A DNA stretch of 64,000 nt. It comes from Tubiluchus corallicola. Lineage: Eukaryota > Priapulida > Priapulimorpha > Priapulimorphida > Tubiluchidae. The stretch spans positions 126,001 to 190,000 of the forward strand of contig JAQGDQ010000411.1 of assembly GCA_030141605.1 (NCBI GenBank). The letters are read 5' to 3'. Under the pieces are notes generated by a model that was not told the DNA's origin, ran no database searches, and was given only the letters and a program-made list of their open reading frames with translations. Of the stretch, positions 23,641 through 36,100 are shown piece by piece. The translations under genes and the position numbers were made by a program. Every line of letters begins with the position of its first letter. Within the stretch, counting starts at the first letter, position 1.

Positions 23641-24055
23641 TGTTGGTTTCTCTTTGTCATGGACATTGAATTGAAGCTGTGCTGTACTAACTGGCTTCTT
23701 TATGTTGTAGACTGTGAATTGTCAAGCAATAAGCGTGGCTTCTTTGCTTATTTCATTGGACTGTTCAATATTGTTGATTACTGTATTACGAAAAGCTTCT
23801 ATTAACCGTTTAATTTACAAAATTATTAAGGAAATGTTTACATTCGCTGCATATGAGTTTACAAACTCAAACCAGGAACAAATCTGCTCCTTACGTCCAT
23901 ATGTGGTCAAAAAACTCAAGCTCCAATATCATAACCTCTTTTATGACCCTAGTATGACTAGTGTTAAAAAGGGATTTTTCACTGGTTTGCGATTTAACCT
24001 CTTCGTACTCTGAAGCGTGTCCATGAAATGAAATACGGTTTTCGTTCATTTACAG

Positions 24056-24172
24056 GGTTCGGCGGATTCGAATTACAGCCAACCGTCGTCTGATTTATCA
24101 CTGGATGAAGAGAGGGAAGCACTCCGACGGGAGTCAGAGAAGCAGGCGTTGTCGCAGTTGCAGAAAGCTAGG
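24056..24172 (+). CDS. CACNB: CACNB exon: conserved N-terminal segment before SH3
   Basis: Acceptor ttcatttacag, donor AGG/gtgagt. 117 bp, 39 residues, phase 0 to 0. Begins [19 protein letters not shown] and continues into a charged helix ([13 protein letters not shown]), as in all known family members, where this is the second coding exon. Confidence 0.93.
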
Positions 24173-27100
24173 GTGAGTGGCATGAAAACACCGTGAGCAG
24201 GCTCCATTTTGAAGGAGGCCCATCTACTAGAGTTACTAGAGTTAACACCGTTAGGCTTTTTAACCAACCGTTTAACCGTTCCCGATGACGTCATACATAC
24301 ATATAAGGAAATATCGAACTACACGTGACTTACTTTCTTCTTCTTCAAAATCTCATTCCATTTGTTGCAGGCATTGAGCTAACAACATTTATCCTCCCTC
24401 TTCTATCTACCCACCGCCAATCTGCAACTAACGGCGTAAGTTCTTCTACTCCTAAAGATAGATTTGGTTGAAGTTGCTCAACATCTTTATTTATCTTAGA
24501 TATTCAAATATATCTAAGATAAATATATATATATATATCAAATATATATATATCAATGTATATCCAATATGTATATTGATCAAGAATCTGCAGACGATAT
24601 TAGATGGATTAGTGTATCAAATTTTCAAACTAACACAATAAAAATGGATTTTCCCAAAAACTAGGTTAAACGAATCTTCAAGTAAACCAGTCAAAAACAG
24701 AAGAACATATTATTGCAAGAGATGGTAATCAGTCGTGGAAAAAGTGCAAGTACAGGGGCACTTTTCTAAGCACCGAAGATTAAAAGCAGAAAGCAACAAG
24801 CAATGCATGCTTTTCTTTCACACAGGAATGTATTAACTAGCAAGAAATTAAATCTTAACGTAAGACCTCGAATATTTAATGCTTACCTTACCTCGTAATA
24901 TACGTGAGTTCAAAACTTTTTGCGATTTACCATTTAGATGCTTCTCGAGCAACCAGATTAACTGAAACAATGTTGTAAATAGTACAATTTTACGTAAGCG
25001 AGATGTTACTAACTGTGTACACCAACTCAGAAAAGATACGAGGTTTCATTTATACGTATACGTAGAAAACTTGACTAAGTAGCGGTTAAACGGTTAGTGG
25101 TTTTTAAACGGTTACACTATTTAGAAAAATGTTCCGAAAATTATACTACAATAACATAAGAAGCAAGAACTCTGAAAGTTGAAATTTCGCAGCATGGTAA
25201 TTATTACGACTACATTAATGACTGGCTGTGATACGTTGTAGTTCCACTGGTTTCTACTGGCTGAAAAACTTTTGCATGTTAGAAAATTAAATGATGGAAC
25301 AATGGCTACTATAATCATAAACAGAAAAACAGCCATGTTTACGTATAAAGCACTAAAGATATGACAGCAAAACGGTAAAGTAACCAACCCGCTTACAACA
25401 TTGTCATCACCAGAGAAAATGAATAACTGATAACGATTTGTTGCCAAGATGAAATGGATCTTAATCTTCTAGATTTTGGAAATCTCTTTAAGGAAAAGTC
25501 TACAATGGCCACACAGAGACGTTTAAATGCAGAGGAACTAAAGACAAAAATTTTTGAGTTTTGAAACGAAATGCCCCTTAAACAAGTGAGAAACTGTGTC
25601 AGTTATTAGAAGAAATGTCTTCCTCTAGTTTGCAGTGAAAATGGTGAACAACCAGAGTACTTACTCTTAATTTTAACAATTATACGTAATATTTTCCGAC
25701 ATTTCTTTTTGGTCAAAAGTTTACACATAGACGACATATTCTTTACACATAGACGTCTCAAACATTTTAGGTGGCCGTTTTGCAAGGAATTTCAATTGAA
25801 GTTTTAGCACAGTATCACAGGAATAGCATAAGTGTCTGCTCGTTTCAAAATAAGTGGTATAATTACTATTAACCATTTTTGTGCTCATCAGCGTTTCTTC
25901 TAAACGAGAAATTGTAACTGAGTGTTTTGTTCTCAATCTGATAACTTTGTGTGTTTATTTGAAAATAGCATAAAACCCGTCTGTAACTCTGTAAAATAAA
26001 CAAACAGGAAGCCCTTTCACAGTACCAGCTATTGATGGTGATCGCAAAAAGGTCAAAGGTCGAGTGCACCAGACAACCCGTTTGTGCACACTTGACAAGC
26101 CCATATCGTTGCAATAGTAACAGCTTTAACGTCTAACTAGAACCTTACCTAGTTTATTTTTTCTTGTTTTCAAGCAAGATGCTGCTACTAAATCACAGAT
26201 TAATACATAATTAAGTAAAGTAAAGTCTTTGTAAAACAATAGAAGTTACTGAACTGGTGTGGCAGACAGCTTTGCTTTACACACATGTAACGTGTCGATT
26301 GCATTTAAGATGCATTGTTGTGATCCACTTAACCTTTGATCTACAGCAAATGCCTTAACGTGCCCAATGAAACTGTGAAAAGGCTTATTTAGATGTACTA
26401 ATGATTTTGTCTTGTCTAGTAAGTTCTGTAACGACTGTAAGTTAGTAATAATTGAATGTTTTCTATGTTATCTGGTCTGAAATCTTGGAGTTCAATTATT
26501 TCAGTTCAAACCAGTGGCGTTTGCTGTTAGGACCAATGTAAGTTATGACGGGTCAACTTGTGATGACTCACCGGTGCACGGGTACGCCATCTCATTTGGG
26601 GTGCGAGATTTTCTCCATATTAAAGAGGTGAGTTCACATGAAAAGCAGTCATGTTGTAAAAATATGGAGCATGTGGTTTGTTGAGGTTAGAATTCATTGC
26701 AGGCAGAAGTACAAGGTTATAATGTTTACTGGCAAAAACTTTAAAAATTAAACGTTTCAGTCACGTACAAACCTTGTACAGATTTTTAATGCAAAGCAGA
26801 CACGAGTTATGTACAAACTTTGTACAGGCACACTTTGTATTATCTTGATTCTGTGAAGGTGGTTTTAATAGGGACACAAGTTATGTACAAGCTTTGTACA
26901 GGCACCAGGCACACTTTGTATTATCTTGATCATGTGAAGGTGGTTTTAATAGGGACACAAGCTATGTACAAACTTTGTACAGGCACCAGGCACACTTTGT
27001 ATTATCTTGATCATGTGAAGATAGTTTTAATAGGGACACAAGTTATGTACAAACTTTGTACAGGCACACATTGCATTATTGCTATTCTGTGAAGATAGTT

Positions 27101-30100
27101 TTAATAAGGACACAAGTTATGTACAAACTTTGTACAGGTACCAGGCACACTTTGTATTATCTTGATCACGTGAAGATGGCTTTAATAAGGACACAAGTTA
27201 TGTACAAACTTTGTACAGGTACCAGGCACGCTTTGTATTATCTTGATCACGTGAAGATGGCTTTAATAAGGACACAAGTTATATACAAACTTTGTACAGG
27301 TACCAGGCACACTTTGTATTATCTTGATCATGTGAAGATGGTTTTAATAGGGACACAAGTTATGTACAAACTTTGTACTGGCACACATTGCATTATTATG
27401 ATCTGTAAACAGTTTTTACCATGCAGTAAACTTACTGCTAAACCTGTGTTGAGCCGTACTAATAATAATAAAACACGTGACTATTCCAGCAATTCGGTTT
27501 ACTTCACTATCCATACGTCATTATAATTATGGCGCATTAATGCCAATGATTATTACAGCATCAACACATTAGGGATTTGTGTTGAAATAAAATGTAACAA
27601 CATGCAGTAATAATTGGAAAAGTAAAATTGCTCATATAATAGAGTTATACTTTAGGAGAAAATGTGTCATTACAATGATGTCATTCCATCCTGAGATGTC
27701 TAGTTTTATGTACAGTATGTGCCACAATCAGTATGAGAAACGAAGTTAGTATCGAACCCGTGTGGTTTAAATGAAGCACACGTACGTGACCACTCGGCTG
27801 TGTGTACCGCCTATAGCAGTAGCTAATAGTATTATTATGCATACATCCGTGTGACGCCATCAAATGAATCAGAATTCAACTTTCCTCCATTGTTCTGCCT
27901 AAAATGATCGTTTAGTTTATGACATTTGGAAAGAGAAAAATAGAGCATGATTATATGATTATTTATCTTATGTATTCACTAGTGATTTACGTGCTGATGA
28001 GGTTATGAAAGCGCTGTTAAAAGATCTTTATGTGAAAGCAAATACTATATTAGTTAAGTTCTCTAAATGTTGTGTAAACACGAAAATATGTACAAATGTT
28101 CAAATTGTATGGGTGTCAACTTTACGCATGCGCACTATGGTGCAAGTTTTTCCCATGCAAGATAACTCACAATAACGCATTTCGTAGGCGCCTTAAAGAA
28201 GATGCAGCATAAGTGAAAATTTTTTGTAAATTTTGATATTCCTATCTATGATGTTATTACACGAAAGATAACAGCTCCTTTATATATGGGCTAGCAGAAA
28301 TACCTAATGATATAATTGATAAATTGTATGTTTACTCTGCGAATCATAATACAGTTATTTGGATGAACTGATACAAACAATGTTTTGAACTGATACAATC
28401 AACCGTTTTTATCATTTTAAAGGTGACTTTTATTGGGTTTATGCCTCTGTGTTTTATATTTTTTAATGATTTGTCTTAATGTTTTATATCTGGATGTGTA
28501 TGTGCATATGTAAATGTTTTATCAGTTTTTATTGTAATTTTATAGTATAGCTGAATATTTTTTAACTTTTTATAATTTTTTGTAATGCTGTGTACTTTTA
28601 AATGTATGAAATAAATGTAAAATGATTAAAATAAAAATAAAAGATATCTGGTGTGTTTGCAGAAATACAACAATGACTGGTGGATTGGTAGGTTAGTGAA
28701 AGAAGGCTGTGATGTCGGCTTCATACCGAGTCCGGTTAAACTGGAAAACCTTCGGTTGCATCATTCTCAACCGAAAGGTGGCAAAATTTACTCAACGTAA
28801 GTACCTTGTGCAATGTTCACCTAACCTTCGGTTGCATCATTCTCAACCAAAAGGTGGCAAAATTTACTCAACGTAAGTACCTTGTGCAATGTTCACCTAA
28901 CCTTCGGTTGCATCATTCTCAACCGAAAGGCAGCAAAATTTACTCAACTTAAGTACTGTGTGCAATGTTCACCTAACCTTCGGTTGCATCATTCTCAACC
29001 GAAAGGCAGCAAAATTTACTCAACTTAAGTACCGTGTGCAATGTTCTCCTAACCTTCGGTTGCATCATTCTCAACCGAAAGGCAGCAAAATTTACTCAAC
29101 TTAAGTACCGTGTGCAATGTTCACCTAACCTTCGGTTGCATCATTCTCAACCGAAAGGCAGCAAAATTTACTCAACATAAGTACCGTGTGCAATGTTCAC
29201 CTAACCTTCGGTTGCATCATTCTCAACCAAAAGGCAGCAAAATTTACTCAACGTAAGCATCATGTGCAATGTTCACCTAACCTTCGGTTGCATCAATCTC
29301 AACCAAAAGGCAGCAAAATTTACTCAGCGTAAGTACCGTGTACAATGTTCACCTAACCTTCGGTTGCATCATTCTCAACCGAAAGGTGGCAAAATTTACT
29401 CAACGTAAGTACCTTGTGCAATGTTCACCTAACCTTCGGTTGCATCATTCTCAACCGAAAGGCAGCAAAATTTACTCAACTTAAGTACTGTGTGCAATGT
29501 TCACCTAACCTTCGGTTGCATCATTCTCAACCGAAAGGCAGCAAAATTTACTCAACTTAAGTACCGTGTGCAATGTTCTCCTAACCTTCGGTTGCATCAT
29601 TCTCAACCGAAAGGCAGCAAAATTTACTCAACTTAAGTACCGTGTGCAATGTTCACCTAACCTTCGGTTGCATCATTCTCAACCGAAAGGCAGCAAAATT
29701 TACTCAACATAAGTACCGTGTGCAATGTTCACCTAACCTTCGGTTGCATCATTCTCAACCAAAAGGCAGCAAAATTTACTCAATGTAAGCATCATGTGCA
29801 ATGTTCACCTAACCTTCGGTTGCATCAATCTCAACCAAAAGGCAGCAAAATTTACTCAGCGTAAGTACCGTGTACAATGTTCACCTAACCTTCGGTTGCG
29901 TCATTCTCAACCGAAATGCAGCAAAATTTACTCAGCGTAAGTACCGTGTACAATGTTCACCTAACCTTCGGTTGCATCATTCTCAACCGAAAGGCAGCAA
30001 AATTTACTCAACGTAAGTACCATGTGCAGTGTTCACCTATTTTTTGTTTTTAAGTTAAACTAAACCCTCACTATAGTATAAGTTTTTACAGCTTAAAATC

Positions 30101-33100
30101 CAACTCTCATTACGAATATTCAATTTATTATAATTTTACTGCAAACTTGTTTCTTTTGATTCTTTATCACTTCGTTGTTAGCGATTTTAAATATGAAGAA
30201 TCACCATTTTCGTTGCGCGACACGAATTACGTAACGAGTACAGTCATGAGGTCACAAAAGATCGGTAAACAAACATCGGTAACTAAAGACGGTTTCTGTA
30301 CCTCTTACGTCATTCTCGCTCACTCACGGCAAAGATGTGAAACATGGCGTCTTTACGGCAATGCACGCGTTCGAAATTTGCCGGAAAGAGGTAAATTATT
30401 TAATTTAAAAGTCGCTTATGTTCAATAATAACTATGAATTCTTTGTGTAATCATAATAATGTGTTAAAAAGCTTCTAGCTGTGTCTGCTGGTGTTACTTA
30501 GCGTTTAAAACTCACATGTGTTATGTTTTGTGCAAAAGCACGTTCTCGAAGGCACAAAAACTGCAATTCCATTTATAGTAAATTGAGAATGTGCTTTCGT
30601 GTGAAACACATCAGGTGCATATGAATTTGAAATTAAAACTAGTAAAACTTCTACCAGCTTCGCTACAATTAAACAGTCAAACCTCCTTATAACGCCCCCT
30701 TCTGTTTCAATGCCAACTTCACTTAATGCCCAAATTTTTGGCAAAACAACATATCTGTGTTTGGGGTAGGATAGACCTGCATGTAGTAATGCTGTTTATT
30801 ATAATGCCAAAGTTGTTTAAAGCAAAACAGGATGATTTTTCATATCCTACGCTATTTTGAAGTATAGAAAATGTATTTTAACACGTAAAGAGCCAAAGCG
30901 TTTCTGATAATTAAATAATAGGTTTAGAACTTAATTAACGGCGGGCAAGTCCAGCTAGCGATAACGTCACAAATGTACAAAATTATCAACAGCAGAACCA
31001 TACGTGAGCGTGTTGAACGTGTTTGCGGAAGCGAAAATTAAAGTACAGTGCTACTGTATAACATTAGTTGTACTATAGAAAAACACGGCAAATTTTAAGA
31101 TAACAATTCATATTCACAATTGCTGTGCCATGCATGAGCACTTGAACGTGTGTATTACGTCACAAACGAACAACGCTGAAGTGAGAAGTGCAACACCTTT
31201 TTTCTACAATGCGTTCCTGAAATGGCTCTAGTGCCCGTCCAGCCAGCGAATGGCAAAATTCTTGTAACAGGGAAGAACTAGTGGCGCGAACGAGAAATTG
31301 TGTTTGTCTGAAAATAATTGTTTCACGTAAGTCATTTTTGAAGAAATAGTATGTTTCCTTTTAATATTTTAACGTGCAAATTGTGTTGAGCTACAGTTTA
31401 AGATTTGGGGGGGGGGGATAAAGAGGTTTGATTGTATATTCTGAAGCCTGGGGTTTTTGACTTCAACATTCTTAAGTGATTTGATTGCAACATCCCAAAG
31501 GACCTCGTCCAGTCATCGTACGAGTGTTTCTGAGTCAGACACGGTCATTACCTTCTCCTAAGCTACAGTGTATTATCAAATTACTTGGGAAGCTCTTAAG
31601 CAAATCAAATTAAACATTGTGCCTGTTGTTCTTCTTCCAGAAAAGCCAATTCGTCTTCAAACTTAGGTGGATTAGCCAATGATATATTATCCAACTCAAA
31701 GTCTCCTAGTTCGAGAGGATCAACACCGCCCACACCAGGTAATTTACGTGTGAACGTGTGTTTTTTTTTATTTTTATTATTTGTAAAGAAAGGTAATTAT
31801 TTGCTGACAGTGAAAAATTACCTGCATACATGTTTTATCTGCACATGGAAGTAGTATGATTTTATATTTGCATTAATATTTACACCCAGTGGCGCCTGTG
31901 ACAGGCTGAGTGAATAAATGGGAGGGTGAACGGAATGAGTGAGTGAATGGATGGGTGAGTGAATGGAATGGGTGAGTGAACGGATGGGTGAGTGAATGGA
32001 ATGGGTGAGTGAACGGATGGGTGAGTGAACGGAATGGGTGAGTGAACGGATGGGGGTGAACAGAATGCGTGAGTGAACGAATGGGTGAGTGAATGGAATG
32101 GGTGAGTGAACGGACAGGTGGGTGAATGGAATGGGTGAGTGAACGGATTGGTGAGTGAACGGACAGGTGGGTGAATGGAATGGGTGAGTGAACGGATTGG
32201 TGAGTGAACGGATGGGGGTGAACAGAATGCGTGAGTGAACGAATGGGTGAGTGAATGGAATGGGTGAGTGAACGGACAGGTGGGTGAATGGAATGGGTGA
32301 GTGAACGGATTGGTGAGTGAACGGACAGGTGGGTGAATGGAATGGGTGAGTGAACGGATTGGTGAGTGAACGGAATGGGTGAGTGAACGGATGGGTGAGT
32401 GAACGAATAGGTTTCCTCTAACGGAATAATGCAGTATCATTATATAATGTTGTTAGTACGATATATATATATATACTCGAGAAGCTCCAGACTGGCATTG
32501 TTCTCGACAATTTGGGTGCACAGAAGCCAAGTCACTGTTACTGCATCGCCACCATTTCACGGCTTCTGTAATTTTATAGCAAAGCCATTTGTTGCCCCGA
32601 AACAATTTCCTGCAAATCCGTTTCGAAAGAACAAGGATAAAGCTGCCCTCCACCAGAAGTGGAGGCAGTGGGAGTATCAGCTTCAGCAACAGTCGTCAGT
32701 AGAAGATGAGGAGGATGAATCTTCAGGTGACACAGCATGATTGTGGCTAACCCTATCAGCTCTGATCATGTTTTCATGCTGGTCATGCGTAAATAAAACT
32801 CTTCTGTGGTGCTCTAACTGCTGCTGCTCTTACTAACAATCTGTCTTTCCATTTCTTTGTGTTTGTAATTACACATCTAATTCATTGTAAGAATCTTTCG
32901 TACAAGATGGGAAAACGAATTAATCTTTAAATTCTCTTCTGATTAAACGAAAACTGGACGATTGATTAGTGTTAAACTCATTTTAATTTACTGTCCAAAA
33001 TATACATTTGTTTATAAAAGTTTGCTGTTGAATAATTAATTCAGAAACTAATTGATGGCAATTGAACACAAGTTTCGCTTACATCACAAACTAACCACAG

Positions 33101-36100
33101 TTTGTGTGATGGTAGGCATTTTCATCAATCATAAGGAAAGATTGCATTGAGATGCTGATGTGATGTCACGAAAATTAGCTCTACGTGACACTGACATCAC
33201 AGAAGAACACTGCAGTTCATCATCATGCTTATCACGGTACCGCGCCTATTTGTCGGCCACACAGATGTGACAAAAAGATGTCCTCATAGCAAGTTTAACA
33301 AAATTTAACTATCTTGGGTAATCTAAGCCTTGATTTATAAAAGTTGTAGTTTTAAATATTTTGAACCATATTTAATTTTGAACTAATGTCTACACAACCG
33401 TCTGGTTTTCCTTTAACTGTTGCTGTTTGCTTATGTAAACATCTTAAGTAGGACATTGTATGTTGTAAATTTGCTGAGTGAAGATATAATACATTGTATA
33501 ATGTGTATTTTAACTTTTGCTTATAAAAATTTTGTTAAATGACAACATGGTGCATAAGATGTTTTAACATTTTAACATTTACTTGTGTAAGTCTGTTAAG
33601 TGAGAACATAGCACATTAGATGTTTTAACATTTGCTTGTGTAAGTCTGTTAAGTAAAACATAGCACATTAGATGTTTTAACATTTGCTCGTGTAAGTCTG
33701 TTAAGTGAAACATAGAACATTAGATGTTTTAACATTTGCTTGTGTAAGTCTGTTAAGTGAGAACATAACACATTAGATGTTTTAACATTTTTGCTTGTGT
33801 AAGTCTGTTAAGTGAGAACATAGCACATTAGCTGTTTTAACATTTGCTTGTGTAAGTCTGTTAAGCAAGAACATAGCACATTAGATGTTTTAACATTTGC
33901 TTGTGTAAGTCTGTTAAGTGAGAACATAGCACATTAGCTGTTTTAACATTTGCTTGTGTAAGTCTGTTAAGCAAGAACATAGCACATTAGATGTTTTAAC
34001 ATTTGCTTGTGTAAGTCTGTTAAGCAAGAACTTAGGACATTACATGTTTTGACATATAAATTATGTAAATTTGCTAGTAAGAACATGGTGCATTGTACTT
34101 TGGACATTTGCTTGTGTAAGCAGACTAAATCTCTAATGATGGTTGGCATTGCATTGTGGTGTTCATTAATTTTATTAAAAATCACGAATGTGCCGTCAAC
34201 ACTTTTGAATTTCTCAGGAAGTCCTACTAAAGTAAAATTTCAACAACAGCAAGAGGTGATAAGTTGAATTCAAAACACAAGTATAATGAAAATAGCAGTG
34301 TGAATTCAGTAACACACACTATGATGATATTAAAATTTGTGAAAAATTGTGTAATTTCGCAAATGAACCTAGCTATATAAATTTGCTTTAACTTTGCATG
34401 TTTTAACAACTGCTCATGACTTATGTGAATATGTGTGAACATAACACATTGTATGTTGTATGTTTTAACATTTTTTGCTTGTGTAACTCTTTAAGTGAAA
34501 CACTAATACATTGGAACTGCACGAATTTGGAGATGTATAATTAGTATTGCAATACCTCATCGAGTGGACTAACCTATTTTAGTGAATTTGGTACCTGTTA
34601 GTAACTAAGTTTGGCATAATGCTTGTTCTTAATCTGACATTGGATGCATAAAATTTAATGCACAGACTTTAGCATCTCTCTACTTTAAACTTTGCTTTTG
34701 ATGTTTATTCTAATTACTATGATTGTTTAATTGTAAATTTATGCATGTGATTTACTTAGAGAATCTTAATTATGCAATTAAACAAAACTGATCTATATTC
34801 TTCACTATTTATAGCAAGGCTAAACTGTGGACACGAGTGGTTAAACATGAAAAACTGATATAAACATGATTACAGTAAAAACAAATTTTAATGCAAAATA
34901 AGGAAACGGAAGAGGCTCTTTCTGATAACATGTTACCCCCTATGTTGTTGCTTCTCATTTTTTTAAATTTGTGTTAACTCCTTCAGGACCGCACCATTCA
35001 AAGTAGGTCTTGTAAGACCTATGACTTTTCCACTACTGTATGAGCACAGACATAACTAAATGATTATAAATTAGGTACTGTTCTATTCAGGTGAATCTCG
35101 GCTATCCAATTATGCTGTTTGTTTAAACATTTATAAGTGATTTAAGTAGATATAATTAAGAAAAACACGCCCTTTTCAAGAACTCCAACTTAGCTTATCG
35201 AGTAGCTTAGTCTGGTGTACACTTGTGTGATCGTACACACTATTTTATTGATCGCCTGCTTGCTACAGTCCAGAGAACTGTCTGCTGTACAGCGTTCCAA
35301 GAAAACCAATCGATCAGCCAAGGAGAAATTAAGGTTGTTTCATCTCTTAATAGGAATTTCTGCATAAAAATAGAGTAGACTTGAGGTCAAAGTTTATCAG
35401 TGTGTTGTGTCTGGATAATTGAAATTTTCTGCATTAGCTGATTTGACTTTTAAGGATCATTTCCATAGTATGTGTCGCAAGAGGTGCAGACAAAACTGAA
35501 CACCAGAACACCTTTACACAAGCGATACTGTACATTGTTACAGTGCAAATGCTGCAGTTACTGAAAGCTTTTTCTCAATTAGTTCGTCAAAATCGATTTT
35601 TAATTTGTCTAAGGCAACCAAATGCACTTCATATATAATTTTGCATGAGAATCCATTATGTGAGGAGTAGAAACCTACAAACATTATCAAATATAATATA
35701 ATCGCTGCTTAGTGAGAGCAGTTTTTCACGAATCCATGCAAAATATACAAAATATAAAATGCAGCGAACGCTTACGGTCCTGATGGAGGAGTTAAAGCTT
35801 CTAAATGTGAAGTCTTAACTAGATGCCCCTCCAGTATTCTAGTATACCATAAAGTTTGTAAATAACTAAACAATGTTTTTTTCTGTTTCTAGATCAGAAT
35901 GGTTTAGATGGGACACCAGGGGAAGATTCCGATAGTTTAGGAAACTCAAAGTCGCCTAAGGGGAACATCACTCCTGCTAAGGAGAAGAGGAAACCATTCT
36001 TCAAAAAGGTACAAAACTTTGCAGCTCAGGTGTGGAGGGTGAAAAAATACCTGCATGATTGCATTCTGCAGTTAATTGCTGCTCACATGCCATACGAGTA

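Larger units (their letters stand above)
24173..26504 (+). other. CACNB intron 1 of the visible gene
   Basis: 2.3 kb. Holds an inverted pair of LINE fragments (24335-24500 and 24585-24895) around an AT hairpin, and a MITE-B copy (26050-26342). The stretch 24900-26040 shows no recognised element. Confidence 0.8.
26628..28662 (+). other. CACNB intron 2
   Basis: 2.0 kb. Contains an array of about 74-81-bp units (26800-27400) and a tRNA-like SINE remnant (27745-27810). The remainder (27410-27740, 27820-28660) is AT-rich with nothing recognised. Confidence 0.8.
32727..35892 (+). other. CACNB HOOK intron region
   Basis: Contains the 53-bp minisatellite (33540-34060), the 38-bp candidate exon (34218-34255), and otherwise AT-rich sequence (32800-33530, 34260-35890) in which I recognise nothing. 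Confidence 0.7.

Noticed and set aside
23714-24055. First coding exon of CACNB directly upstream of the GSADS exon
   Set aside because: The open frame there does not run into the acceptor and has no similarity to known N-termini.
26820-27526. In-frame repeat protein in the 81-bp array
   Set aside because: It lies within the CACNB intron. The frame is kept only because 81 is a multiple of three, and the 74-bp units break it.
30147-30428. 93-codon frame in CACNB intron 3
   Set aside because: No recognised domain, no splice borders that phase with the gene, ordinary intronic context.
31880-32440. 186-codon - strand frame rich in Ser/His/Pro/Thr
   Set aside because: Cyclic translation of a GTGAGTGAACGG minisatellite in an intron.
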